DNA of 43,910 nt from Candidatus Omnitrophota bacterium (GTDB lineage: Bacteria > Omnitrophota > Gorgyraeia > JABMRN01 > RBG-13-46-9). Below the pieces are notes generated by a model that made no database searches, was not told where the DNA came from, and worked only from the letters and a program-made list of their open reading frames with translations. Below are positions 27,914 through 36,318 of this stretch, piece after piece; the stretch's first letter is position 1, and each line of letters opens with the position of its first letter. The translations under genes and the position numbers were made by a program. Where the stretch lies: the NCBI GenBank assembly GCA_016782445.1, contig JADHYM010000007.1:1-43910 (forward strand). The letters are read 5' to 3'.

Positions 27914-29277
27914 ACCCGCCCGCTTACATACCCGAAATATTCGTAATAAGCCTGGGCTGCCCGCGTAACCTCGTCGACTCTGAGGTCATGATAGGGGCGC
28001 TCGTAAAAAAGGGCTTTCGCATATCTTACGAGCTTAAAAATCCGGATATAGCCATAGTCAATACGTGCGCCTTCATAAAGGATGCCAGGGCCGAATCGAT
28101 AGATATTATTACACAGCTCGCAGCGCTAAAAAAAGACAAAAAAGTTAAAAAACTTATTGTTATCGGATGCCTGGCTGCAAGGTATGCCGGCCAGCTGCGG
28201 GACGAAATAGAGGAGATAGACGCGGTGCTTGGCGTTGACGAATTCGCTAAAATACCCGCTTATATCGACAGGATCTTAAAGGGAAAAAGTCTCGTACGTG
28301 CCCCTAAAAAACCGAAATTCTTATATGATCATACTCATAAAAGAATATTAATGACGCCTGTGCATTCGGCCTACATAAAAATCCAGGACGGGTGCAGGAA
28401 TTTCTGCAGCTATTGCGTCATACCCGCCATACGCGGAGCTTTCCGTTCGCGCGTTATCGGGTCGGTTCTGAAAGAAGTAACCTATCTTAAGTCCGGCGGG
28501 CGGCTTAAAGAAATAAACATAATAGGCCAGGATACGACTCTCTACGGGATAGACAGATACGGAAGGTACGAACTTCCTAAACTTTTACGCAAGGTCTCTT
28601 CGGTTATGAAAGACGGCTGGGTCAGGCTTCTTTACACGCATCCGGCGCATTATACGGACGAGCTTATAAAAACGATAAGGGAAGAAAGGTCCATATGCCG
28701 CTACCTCGACATGCCGATCCAGCATATAAACGAAAAGATCCTAAAAAAAATGAATAGACACATCTCTAAAAAAGGTATAATATCCCTTATTGAAAAGCTT
28801 AGAGAAAGAATACCGGGTCTTGCGTTACGGACATCCATAATAGTGGGGTTTCCGCAGGAGACGGATAAAGATTTCTCGGAACTTTTAAGCTTCATGCGCG
28901 AGGCGCGGTTCGAAAGACTCGGCGTTTTTATCTATTCCCGGGAAGAGGGAACGAAGGCCTTTAATTTTAAGGGCCAGGTGCCGGAAAAAATCAAGAAGGA
29001 AAGATTTAAAGAGCTAATGAAACTTCAAAGGGAAATAGCTTACGAGAACAATAAAAGGTTTCTAGGTAAACGCATGCGCGTTCTCGTGGACGATGAGGAC
29101 AAATCCTCGCCAGGGCACTATATAGGACGAACCGAATATGATGCGCCCGAGGTTGACGGCAATGTCTTTGTAAAATCCGGGTTAAAACTTAAGAAGGGTG
29201 ATTTTGTAAACGTGAAGATAGACGGCACCCTTGAGTATGATTTAATGGGAACGGCGCTTACGGGGGTTCGCGCATGA
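27892..29277 (+). CDS. rimO: Ribosomal protein S12 methylthiotransferase
   Basis: 461 residues. A radical-SAM enzyme that adds a methylthio group to an Asp of ribosomal protein S12. An N-terminal MTTase domain begins with the RimO-diagnostic SLGCPRNLVDSEVM. The radical-SAM cluster cysteines are Cys168, Cys172 and Cys175, and a C-terminal TRAM domain spans about 395-461. The diagnostic start separates it from MiaB. The ATG at 27892 lies inside the previous gene, and a short N-terminal extension precedes the family core. It overlaps pgsA by 4 nt. Confidence 0.94.
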   Translation: MDSAFPLNPPAYIPEIFVISLGCPRNLVDSEVMIGALVKKGFRISYELKNPDIAIVNTCAFIKDARAESIDIITQLAALKKDKKVKKLIVIGCLAARYAGQLRDEIEEIDAVLGVDEFAKIPAYIDRILKGKSLVRAPKKPKFLYDHTHKRILMTPVHSAYIKIQDGCRNFCSYCVIPAIRGAFRSRVIGSVLKEVTYLKSGGRLKEINIIGQDTTLYGIDRYGRYELPKLLRKVSSVMKDGWVRLLYTHPAHYTDELIKTIREERSICRYLDMPIQHINEKILKKMNRHISKKGIISLIEKLRERIPGLALRTSIIVGFPQETDKDFSELLSFMREARFERLGVFIYSREEGTKAFNFKGQVPEKIKKERFKELMKLQREIAYENNKRFLGKRMRVLVDDEDKSSPGHYIGRTEYDAPEVDGNVFVKSGLKLKKGDFVNVKIDGTLEYDLMGTALTGVRA

Positions 29278-29825
29278 CGCTTGCGAATAAACTAACAATA
29301 TCGCGGATTTTTCTGGCAGGTATTTTCATGGCTTTTCTTTTCGGGCACGGGCTCCTCTCTAAGGTGATTGCGCTATGCGTTTTTATCGCGGCCTCGCTTA
29401 CGGATATCCTGGATGGTTACTTCGCGAAGAAGCGCAACGAGGTATCCGCTTTCGGCAAGCTCATGGACCCGATAGCCGATAAAATGCTTACACTGGCCGC
29501 GTTTTTGGCTTTTGTTGAGATGAAGATAGTTCCGGCGTGGATAGTGGCTATAATAATTTTTCGGGAATTTTTGATCACGGGCCTGCGCATAATAGCCCTT
29601 AAGAACGGGAAAATAATCGAGGCCGGCCGCACCGGCAAGCAAAAGACGTTTTTCCAGATCGTCGCGATATACGTGATACTTATTTTTATTATATTTAACG
29701 TTCAATACGAGTTTCAGAATATTGTTTTTTTCATGATGCTCGTCGTAACAAGTCTTACGCTTATAAGCGGCGCGATATACATTGAAAAAGCGCGCGCGTA
29801 TTTTCTAAATGAAAAAAATCGCTAA
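29274..29825 (+). CDS. pgsA: CDP-diacylglycerol-glycerol-3-phosphate phosphatidyltransferase
   Basis: 183 residues, an integral membrane enzyme. It makes phosphatidylglycerophosphate, the precursor of phosphatidylglycerol. The CDP-alcohol phosphotransferase motif is present in the TDILDGYFAKKRN and FGKLMDPIADK segments. About five hydrophobic helices are visible. It overlaps rimO and, by 17 nt, the phosphatase gene pgpA, which catalyses the next step. Confidence 0.93.
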   Translation: MTLANKLTISRIFLAGIFMAFLFGHGLLSKVIALCVFIAASLTDILDGYFAKKRNEVSAFGKLMDPIADKMLTLAAFLAFVEMKIVPAWIVAIIIFREFLITGLRIIALKNGKIIEAGRTGKQKTFFQIVAIYVILIFIIFNVQYEFQNIVFFMMLVVTSLTLISGAIYIEKARAYFLNEKNR

Positions 29826-30261
29826 AATAGTAGCAACTCTTTTCTTTGTCGGCTACATTCCTGTGGCCCAGGGTACAATAGCAAGCGCAATCGCGGTTTT
29901 CGCGTGCGCTTTTTTGAGCCGTTACCCTGCGGCGTATATTGCGGTGACTCTTGCGTTATTGGCCCTGGGCTTTTGGGCATCGCGTCGCGCCGAGCAAGAA
30001 TTCGGAAAAAAGGACCCTTGCGAGATCGTCATAGACGAATTTTCAGCAGTTTTCATCGTATATCTTTTTATCCCGTTTACTCTAAAAATAGCCGTTATCG
30101 GATTTCTTCTTTTCCGGGCGCTCGATATTTTCAAGCTACCCCCAATAAAAAAACTCGAATCCCTTCCAAAGGGCCGAGGTATCATGCTTGACGACATCGC
30201 AGCCGCCATCCTCGCCAACGTAATCCTTCAGATTCTCGTTTTCTGCCTCAGGATCTATTGA
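29809..30261 (+). CDS. pgpA: Phosphatidylglycerophosphatase A
   Basis: 150 residues with three or four membrane helices. It removes the phosphate from the PgsA product to give phosphatidylglycerol. Family features are the early GTIASA segment, EIVIDEFSA with the acidic active-site residues, and RALDIFKLPPIKKLE followed by GRGIMLDDIAAA. It is the last gene of the long co-oriented run that begins at 15688. GGATC/GATCC at its 3' end could form a weak hairpin over the stop codon. Confidence 0.92.
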   Translation: MKKIAKIVATLFFVGYIPVAQGTIASAIAVFACAFLSRYPAAYIAVTLALLALGFWASRRAEQEFGKKDPCEIVIDEFSAVFIVYLFIPFTLKIAVIGFLLFRALDIFKLPPIKKLESLPKGRGIMLDDIAAAILANVILQILVFCLRIY

Positions 30262-30288
30262 TCCTTATTCTAAAATGCCGATAGTATA

Positions 30289-30461
30289 AAGGGGTTTCGG
30301 GCGGTGCTTCCGCTCGTCGCTCCTTCGGGGGATAGGCGCCCCCTCAGTCGCTGCCGTGAAAAAGTGCTCATGATCTACTGCGCAAAAAATTGCGCAACTA
30401 AATGGCGCCAATTGTATGAGCACTTTTTCAAGGTTCGCTCCAGCACCGCCCGAAACCCCTT
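30289..30461 (+). repeat. Structured palindromic element, copy A
   Basis: A 173-bp intergenic element. The outer stem is 20 bp perfect (30289-30308 with 30442-30461). Inside lie a side hairpin (GGGGG 30327-30331 with CCCCC 30339-30343), an inner stem of 15 bp (30357-30371 with 30416-30430) and a central hairpin around TGCGCA-AAAAA-TTGCGCA. The core 30375-30417, the TCCGCT motif at 30309 and the CGCTCCAGCAC motif near 30436 recur in inverted orientation in copy B (36048-36223). Stem sequences differ between copies but remain complementary. It has no coding potential; the rest of the gap to 30636 shows nothing recognisable. Confidence 0.85.
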
Positions 30462-30636
30462 ATCATTCTACCCTAGATACTTGACTTTACAAAATTAATT
30501 GGCCAAAGTATGAAGTTGGGCGGCAAGCGGATGTCTTGTAGGTGACGTTTTCTAATCCTCTCTTCTTGTGATGTATAGTGGTTACAGAAACACCCGTCTG
30601 CAGCGCCTGCCGTATTGATAAATAATCAAAAAGATA

Positions 30637-30665
30637 TTGACAAATAGTTAAATAAGAGGTAGTAT
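30637..30665 (+). promoter_or_regulatory. Promoter of the beta-propeller-like gene
   Basis: TTGACA (30637-30642), a 17-nt spacer and TAGTAT (30660-30665). An alternative -10, TATAAG at 30663, would give a longer spacer. The start codon is about 40 nt downstream. Confidence 0.6.
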
Positions 30666-30708
30666 AAGAGCTCTAAAAATGATGTGCTTGGCTAGAAAAG
30701 GAGAAAAA

Positions 30709-32235
30709 ATGTATCGGCTGCTCATGATTTTAATATTATCAAGTTTCGTTTTTGTCATGCCGGCAGAAGCCCAGACCTGGGACGATATCACGCAAGGGAT
30801 CGCGGATAATGAATTTTATTCCGTGGCACAGGACGTTTACACGACCGGTGATATCTACGTCGGCACTGAAAGGGGCCTTTATAAAAAACCTATTAAAAAA
30901 GGCGGGTGGCAGCAGATTTTCATGTGCCGCGGCCAGTATAAAGGAGTAAACGATATTTGTATCACCGAAGGCGGTGAAATCCTTATCGCAACAAAAAACG
31001 GAGCGTATAGATCAGACGCCTCCGGAAAAAACTGGGCAAGGCTTTTTAAGGGCGTCGGAGCGCAAACGAACTGCACGAAAATTCTAAAAACTCCCGGTGA
31101 GGAAAGCCGTCTTTACCTTGGCACGCAAGGAGGTATGGTTTCGAGTGACGCTAACGGCCGGTCGTGGGAACGCTTCGTGGGTATCCTGGGCACGGGGAGG
31201 GTAACGCGGTTTGCGCGCGCCGAGACAACCTCGGGCAACTACCTTTTTATTATCTGCAATAACGACCTTTACAGGTTTTCCGAGGAGGACAATTCCGTTA
31301 AAAAGATTTTTATCGCGGATCCGGTTGTGCCCCTTGAAGAAAGCGATGAAGAGGAGCTCCGCGAAACCGAGGATGTTTTCTTGCTTCGTGAAGTGCGAGC
31401 GTGGAACGGGCGGGTTCATCTCGCAACTTCGAGGGGCATATTTATATCGGAGAATTCAGGTGAAGAATTTACCCGGTTCAATTCAAGCGGCCTTGGTACC
31501 CTGAAAATTAACGATATCCTTTTAGCAAAGAAAGGGCGCTTATTTGCTGCTACTGAAAGGGGCGTATTCTGCTATGACGATAAAGAAAAACACTGGCTTT
31601 CCCTGTACAGCGGAACAATTGATCTCTCAGCCCGGAGGCTCGCGGAGACCGGCTCGGGGTATATTCTCGCAATTTTTAATAATCGAATATATCTCTTGCG
31701 CGGAAAGGATTTCATGAATCCGGAAGAGATTCTCTTCAGTCTAAAGCGCGAACCTACCATACGCCAGGTTCAGGAAGTCGCGATACAGTACGCCGAGGTG
31801 TCTCCCAATAAAATAAAGCGATGGAGGGAAAAAGCGCGCATAAAAGCAATTCTTCCCAAGTTTAATATAGGGGTAGATCATTCAGCGAGCGATACCTATG
31901 AGATATATACAAGCAGTAAAGACTCATACTGGATGTATGGCCCGAGAGATAATACTGAAGGCTGGGACATGAATTTGAGCTGGGATCTCTCCGAGCTTAT
32001 ATGGAATCCCGATCAGACCACCATTGACATACGAAGTAAGCTTATGGTGCAGCTACGGGATGACATACTTGACGAGGTCACGCGAATCTATTTTGAAAGA
32101 AGACGGCTTCAGATAGGGCTCGCTGCCGGCGCGCAAGAGACCGAAATATCCACGGTAAACAAGAAACTTAGGATCGACGAACTCACCGCTAACCTGGATG
32201 CATTCACCGGAGGCTGGTTTTCCAGGAAACTTTAA
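30709..32235 (+). CDS. Secreted beta-propeller-like protein
   Basis: 508 residues from the ATG at 30709, which has AAAGGAG upstream; an ATG at 30679 would extend the protein past the ribosome binding site. The signal peptide ends after AEA (residue 21). Residues about 30-345 contain repeated units of the kind YVGTERGLYKK, IATKNGAYRSDASGKNW, LGTQGGMVSSDANGRSW and LATSRGIFISENSGEEF, typical of BNR/YCF48-type propeller blades. The C-terminal ~160 residues form a separate alpha-rich domain with WDLSELIW and SKLMVQLRDDILDEVTRIYFERRR. The role is unknown; a periplasmic or surface location is likely. Confidence 0.78.
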   Translation: MYRLLMILILSSFVFVMPAEAQTWDDITQGIADNEFYSVAQDVYTTGDIYVGTERGLYKKPIKKGGWQQIFMCRGQYKGVNDICITEGGEILIATKNGAYRSDASGKNWARLFKGVGAQTNCTKILKTPGEESRLYLGTQGGMVSSDANGRSWERFVGILGTGRVTRFARAETTSGNYLFIICNNDLYRFSEEDNSVKKIFIADPVVPLEESDEEELRETEDVFLLREVRAWNGRVHLATSRGIFISENSGEEFTRFNSSGLGTLKINDILLAKKGRLFAATERGVFCYDDKEKHWLSLYSGTIDLSARRLAETGSGYILAIFNNRIYLLRGKDFMNPEEILFSLKREPTIRQVQEVAIQYAEVSPNKIKRWREKARIKAILPKFNIGVDHSASDTYEIYTSSKDSYWMYGPRDNTEGWDMNLSWDLSELIWNPDQTTIDIRSKLMVQLRDDILDEVTRIYFERRRLQIGLAAGAQETEISTVNKKLRIDELTANLDAFTGGWFSRKL

Positions 32236-32258
32236 GCGCACAGAGCTGATATTCCTTC

Positions 32259-32286
32259 TTGACAAAGCAGGCTTTACTGTTACAAT
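32259..32286 (+). promoter_or_regulatory. Promoter of the fabG-acpP-fabF operon
   Basis: TTGACA (32259-32264), 16-nt spacer, TACAAT (32281-32286). The expected start point, about 32293, is only some six nucleotides before the fabG ATG, so the mRNA may be nearly leaderless. That fits the lack of a Shine-Dalgarno sequence. Confidence 0.7.
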
Positions 32287-32298
32287 ATTGATATTATT

Positions 32299-33039
32299 AT
32301 GCTACTAAAAGATAAAATATCAATAGTAACCGGCGGGGCTCGGGGGATAGGCAAGGCGATAGCGCTTAAGCTTGCCCAAGAAGGCTCTAATATCGCCTTC
32401 TGCGACGTCAACGCTGAAACCCTCGCATCAGCCGAAAAAGAGATACGGGCCACAGGAAGAGATGTCCTGTCAGCCAAAGTAGACGTTACTCTTTTCGAGG
32501 AAGCAAAATCCTTCGTCCAGAAAACCCTTGACAAATTCGGCAAAATCAATATACTTATCAACAACGCCGGTATTACCCGCGATGGACTCCTGGTTCGTAT
32601 GGGCGAGGCTGACTGGGATGCGGTGCTCAACGTTAACTTAAAAGGCACCTTTAATTTTACAAAAGCCACGGCCAAGGTCATGATGAAGGAGCGCGGGGGT
32701 AAAATAGTCAATATTGCCTCTATCATAGGGCTTATCGGCAATGCCGGACAGGCCAACTACGCGGCCTCTAAAGGCGGCGTAATCGCATTTACAAAAAGTA
32801 TTGCAAAAGAACTGGCCGCAAGAAACATAAACGTAAACGCAATCGCTCCGGGCTTCATAGAGACGCAGATGACCCAGAAGCTTACGGAGGACGTAAAAAG
32901 CGCCATAATGAAGCAGGTTCCTCTCGGGCGCTGGGGAACGGGTGAGGACGTAGCGAATATCGCGTTATTTTTGGTAGGCGACGCGTCGTCATATATAACT
33001 GGACAGGTGATCCAGGTAGACGGCGGAATGGTTACTTAA
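32299..33039 (+). CDS. fabG: 3-oxoacyl-[acyl-carrier-protein] reductase
   Basis: 246 residues of the short-chain dehydrogenase family. It reduces beta-ketoacyl-ACP with NADPH during fatty acid elongation. The cofactor motif TGGARGIG is at 11-18, NNAG near 88-91, and the catalytic Ser141, Tyr154 and Lys158 are present. It ends with the typical QVIQVDGGM. First gene of the fab operon, 14 nt ahead of acpP. Confidence 0.95.
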   Translation: MLLKDKISIVTGGARGIGKAIALKLAQEGSNIAFCDVNAETLASAEKEIRATGRDVLSAKVDVTLFEEAKSFVQKTLDKFGKINILINNAGITRDGLLVRMGEADWDAVLNVNLKGTFNFTKATAKVMMKERGGKIVNIASIIGLIGNAGQANYAASKGGVIAFTKSIAKELAARNINVNAIAPGFIETQMTQKLTEDVKSAIMKQVPLGRWGTGEDVANIALFLVGDASSYITGQVIQVDGGMVT

Positions 33040-33053
33040 AAAGGAGGAGGTAC

Positions 33054-33296
33054 ATGTCAAGCGCTGCAGAAAAAATTAAATCTGTTATCGCGGAACAACT
33101 CGGAGTAAAGCCGGAAGAGGTGACGGAAACCGCAAAATTTGTCGAGGATTTAGGGGCAGATTCCCTTGACACGGTAGAACTCGTCATGGCGCTCGAAGAA
33201 GAATACGGCGTAGAGATTCCGGACGAAGATGCAGAAAAGCTGACTACGGTTGGCGAAGCTATAAAATACATCGAAGAAAAGCTCGCTTCAAAATAA
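33054..33296 (+). CDS. acpP: Acyl carrier protein
   Basis: 80 residues, acidic and helical. Ser37 in the [10 protein letters not shown] motif carries the phosphopantetheine arm that holds growing acyl chains for FabG, FabF and LpxA. A strong GGAGGAGG ribosome binding site suggests high expression. It lies between fabG and fabF, the common arrangement. Confidence 0.97.
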   Translation: MSSAAEKIKSVIAEQLGVKPEEVTETAKFVEDLGADSLDTVELVMALEEEYGVEIPDEDAEKLTTVGEAIKYIEEKLASK

Positions 33297-33326
33297 TTAC
33301 TATTATAGTTTCCTTATAGCTTATAA

Positions 33327-34583
33327 ATGGATAAAAGGAGAGTTGTTATAACCGGCGCCGGCCTCGTAACGCCGGTTGGTAACAACGTTAAAGATTTTTG
33401 GAATGCAATTCTTGAGGGACGAAGCAATGTACAAAGGTTACAGTGTTTTGATCCCTCGAGATTTTCTTCACAGATAGGCTCACAGGTTTTAGATTTTGAC
33501 CCATCTTCTTTTCTAACCTTCAAAGAGAGAAAACATACGGACCGTTTTGTGCAGTTCGCGATTGGCGCATCCCGCCAGGCGGTAGAGGAAAGCAGGCTCG
33601 ACTTTAATAAAGAAGACCGTTACAGGATAGGTGTTATTGTGGGCTCCGGTATCGGCGGCCTTCATACGGTCGAGAACGAGCACAAGAGATACCTCGAGCG
33701 TGGCCCGGAAAAAGGCCCGGGAAAAATTTCCCCTTTTCTCATACCTATGCTTATCGTAAACATGGCCTCGGGGCAAATTTCGATACATTTCAAGGTTAAG
33801 GGGCCGAATACTGCTGTTGCCACTGCGTGCGCAACCGGAAACCACGCCATAGGTGATGCTTTCAGATTAATACAAAGAAGCGACGCGGACGTAATGATTG
33901 CCGGTGGCTCGGAAGCGGCTATAACGACTATGGGGTTCGGAGGTTTCTGCGCATTACGCGCTCTTTCCACGAGAAACGACGAGCCTAAAAAAGCATCCCG
34001 CCCCTTCGACAAAGAAAGAGACGGATTTGTAATTGGCGAGGGGTCAGGCGTTGTAGTTCTGGAGGAACTGGAGCGCGCTAAAAAAAGAAACGCACCCATT
34101 TATTGCGAGGTTATCGGATATGGCATGAGCGGAGACGCCTATCATATAACAGCTCCTGACCCAACCGGTGAAGGCGCTATTCGATGCATGCAGCTTGCGA
34201 TAGAGGACGCCGGCCTTAAACCGGAGGATGTAGACTACATAAACGCGCATGGCACATCAACGGTCTACAACGATAGAGTCGAAACGCTCGCGATAAAAAA
34301 GCTATTCGGCGCGCACGCAAAGAAAGTAGCTATAAGCTCGACAAAATCCGTTACGGGACACCTTCTCGGAGCGGCCGGCGGCATTGAAACGATAGCGACG
34401 GCGCTCGCGATAAAGAACGACATAGCCCCTCCCACGATAAACCTTGAAAATCCGGACCCGGATTGCGATCTGGACTATGTCCCAAACAAGTCGAGACGCA
34501 TGAAGATAAATACGGCTCTTTCCAATTCCCTCGGTTTCGGTGGCCACAACGCTGCCCTTGCCTTTAAAAAATACTCTGCCTAG
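33327..34583 (+). CDS. fabF: 3-oxoacyl-[acyl-carrier-protein] synthase II
   Basis: 418 residues. It condenses malonyl-ACP with acyl-ACP to lengthen fatty acids. The catalytic triad of the thiolase fold is visible: Cys168 in ATACATGNHA, His308 in NAHGTST and His345 in SVTGHLLGAAG, with Lys340 nearby. It ends with GFGGHNAAL. The ribosome binding site before the ATG is weak. Confidence 0.96.
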   Translation: MDKRRVVITGAGLVTPVGNNVKDFWNAILEGRSNVQRLQCFDPSRFSSQIGSQVLDFDPSSFLTFKERKHTDRFVQFAIGASRQAVEESRLDFNKEDRYRIGVIVGSGIGGLHTVENEHKRYLERGPEKGPGKISPFLIPMLIVNMASGQISIHFKVKGPNTAVATACATGNHAIGDAFRLIQRSDADVMIAGGSEAAITTMGFGGFCALRALSTRNDEPKKASRPFDKERDGFVIGEGSGVVVLEELERAKKRNAPIYCEVIGYGMSGDAYHITAPDPTGEGAIRCMQLAIEDAGLKPEDVDYINAHGTSTVYNDRVETLAIKKLFGAHAKKVAISSTKSVTGHLLGAAGGIETIATALAIKNDIAPPTINLENPDPDCDLDYVPNKSRRMKINTALSNSLGFGGHNAALAFKKYSA

Positions 34584-34584
34584 C

Positions 34585-34613
34585 TTGCAAAGTTACTAAA
34601 TAACCGATATAAT
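34585..34613 (+). promoter_or_regulatory. Promoter of the M48 lipoprotein gene
   Basis: TTGCAA (34585-34590), a 17-nt spacer and a perfect TATAAT (34608-34613). It sits in the 65-nt gap after fabF. Confidence 0.7.
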
Positions 34614-34648
34614 ATAGTTAACAAGAAAAAAACATTCGGGGGAATCTT

Positions 34649-35455
34649 TTGAAAATGCGTAATGTTATAGCGGTTTTATCGGTAATAATATTTTTTGTAT
34701 CTTCATGCGAACTTTCGCGCGCCTCAGACGATATCATACTTGTTTCGACTGAAAAAGAGTGCCAAATAGGAAGGTCGCTTGCCGAGAAGGTCGAAGAAAA
34801 ATACGATGCCCCGGATGACCCGCTCGTGCAAAAAAGATTTGAAGACTTAGGAAAACGTCTTTCCAAGATCTGCGATAGACAGGACATTATATATCATTTC
34901 AAAGTCCTTAAAGCCGAAGAAGGCGAGGACGAGGAAAATTACTATAACGCGTTTTGCCTGCCGGGCGGCTACGTTTACATGTTTGAGCCGCTCATGGAAG
35001 TCCTTGAAACGGACGACGCGATTGCTGCGGTCATAGCCCATGAACTCGGACACACAACGGCCCGGCATGCTGTCAAGAGGCTCACGGCCTCTATTGGTAT
35101 AAAAGCCCTCATGATCCTGGCTGCGCTTGCGCCCTCGCGCGACAGATCAACACTTGCTGATGCAGGGAATGCCCTAACGCAGCTTATGATGGCTTATTCA
35201 CGCAAAGATGAGTATGAAGCGGACACATTGTCAGTGAAATACATGAAACAGGCCGGGCTTGATTCTGAAGGTGTTATAAAAAGTATGGAAACGCTTGCGC
35301 GTTTGAGGCAGAAGGGGCGGGAGCGTAAATATATACATTATCACACGCACCCGTATTTATCAGAGAGAATAGCCAAAGCGAGGGCCGAAGTAAAAGGCTA
35401 CGCTGATTTTAAGAGCTATATAAACGCGGGAAAAGAACCCGGTTTTGTATATTAG
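34649..35455 (+). CDS. M48 family peptidase, putative lipoprotein
   Basis: 268 residues. The N-terminal hydrophobic stretch ending in VSSC (Cys20) looks like a lipoprotein signal, which would place the enzyme in the periplasm on a membrane. The zinc motif HELGH is at 131-135, the third ligand lies in EYEADTLSVKY, and a THPYLSERI segment follows, as in BepA/LoiP-like peptidases that survey outer-membrane proteins. TTG 34649 has GGGGGA at proper spacing; ATG 34655 is an alternative two codons later. The stop codon overlaps that of the convergent gene. Confidence 0.85.
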   Translation: MKMRNVIAVLSVIIFFVSSCELSRASDDIILVSTEKECQIGRSLAEKVEEKYDAPDDPLVQKRFEDLGKRLSKICDRQDIIYHFKVLKAEEGEDEENYYNAFCLPGGYVYMFEPLMEVLETDDAIAAVIAHELGHTTARHAVKRLTASIGIKALMILAALAPSRDRSTLADAGNALTQLMMAYSRKDEYEADTLSVKYMKQAGLDSEGVIKSMETLARLRQKGRERKYIHYHTHPYLSERIAKARAEVKGYADFKSYINAGKEPGFVY

Positions 35456-35895
35456 TAAAACCAGAGAAACGGCTTAGAGAGAACTTTCGCATCGTCAAAG
35501 CGCAGCGTCTCAAGCGCCATTCCTTCAAAACTACCCACAAACCTAAGATACGAGCCTTTCCTAACTTTTTTCACACTCTCGGCATCCATGGTCAGCACCA
35601 GCTCGTATTTCTTGTATCTGTAGCTCCTAGTAAGATATACGAGCGCTTTGCCGCTTTCGCCCGGGCTTTTTATGATATCCTTAACCTTGCCGGTTCCTTT
35701 TATGCTGTAGCCCTTAAATTCCTGAAGCAGGTCTGATTTCTGCATCGAGGTTTGGCCGGCTCTCGTAAGGCGCTTTAGGAGTTGGTTAAGATTCATGCCG
35801 TCAGCTGCATCTTTGGTATCCTCTGCGAAGCCAGCGCTAGGAGCAAGCACTAAACAAAAAATTAAAATAACTGAAAAAATAGTCTTTATATTCAT
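35452..35895 (-). CDS. Secreted protein of unknown function
   Basis: 147 residues, the only convincing minus-strand gene. The start is the ATG at 35895, preceded by GGGAGGG on the minus strand. A signal peptide is cleaved after GFA (residue 24). The mature part begins with a helical segment and continues with a strand-rich section (GYSIKGTGKVKDII, YELVLTMD, LRFVGSFEGMALETLRFDDA) that looks like a small OB-fold of the kind found in some secreted proteins. No named family is claimed. It converges with the M48 gene, and the two stop codons overlap. Confidence 0.75.
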   Translation of the reverse strand: MNIKTIFSVILIFCLVLAPSAGFAEDTKDAADGMNLNQLLKRLTRAGQTSMQKSDLLQEFKGYSIKGTGKVKDIIKSPGESGKALVYLTRSYRYKKYELVLTMDAESVKKVRKGSYLRFVGSFEGMALETLRFDDAKVLSKPFLWFY

Positions 35896-35917
35896 TTCAC
35901 CCTCCCTTTGTGAAAAT

Positions 35918-35946
35918 AGTATACCATATCCTAATAATAAATACAA
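35918..35946 (-). promoter_or_regulatory. Promoter of the minus-strand secreted protein gene
   Basis: Read on the minus strand: TTGTAT (35946-35941), 17-nt spacer and TATACT (35923-35918), with TGG just before the -10. Confidence 0.65.
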
Positions 35947-36047
35947 AGTCTTCTAAATTTTATACACCCGGTTGCGTTGAGGGAGAACGTATATTATTAG
36001 TGACGAGGCTGGAAGTTAATATTCTGAAGGCGCAAGTGAATAGCAAT

Positions 36048-36223
36048 AAAAGCGAGACACTGCGTCTTGTGCCGGAGCGGCGTTAAAAATCGCAAATACA
36101 ATCGCGCCATTTTACTGCGCAATTTTTTGTGCAGTAGCTATGAGCGATTTTTATAGAGTGAGAAAAAGGCGCGCATCCTTTTTCGAACGTCAAGCGGAGG
36201 TACAAGGCGCAGTGTCTCGCTTT
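36048..36223 (-). repeat. Structured palindromic element, copy B
   Basis: A 176-bp element, inverted relative to copy A at 30289. The outer stem is 22 bp with one non-Watson-Crick pair (36048-36070 region with 36202-36223). Inner stem AAAAATCGC (36085-36093) pairs with GCGATTTTT (36143-36151). A side hairpin AAAAAGG/CCTTTTT spans about 36163-36183. The core 36096-36137, read on the minus strand, matches 30375-30417 at roughly 37 of 43 positions. The remaining 90 nt before the PilZ gene show no clear feature. Confidence 0.85.
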
Positions 36224-36318
36224 ATAAATCAGGGCGTCGGAAAGATGCTCAGCTTGCAGCCGAGGAAAGCGCTTGACTAATAGAAAGCAGCGTGGTAAAA
36301 ACTTAAAAGAGGTTAATG

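Noticed and set aside
36266-36300. Promoter before the PilZ gene (TTGACT near 36273)
   Set aside because: The -10 position holds only TAAAAA; too weak to call.
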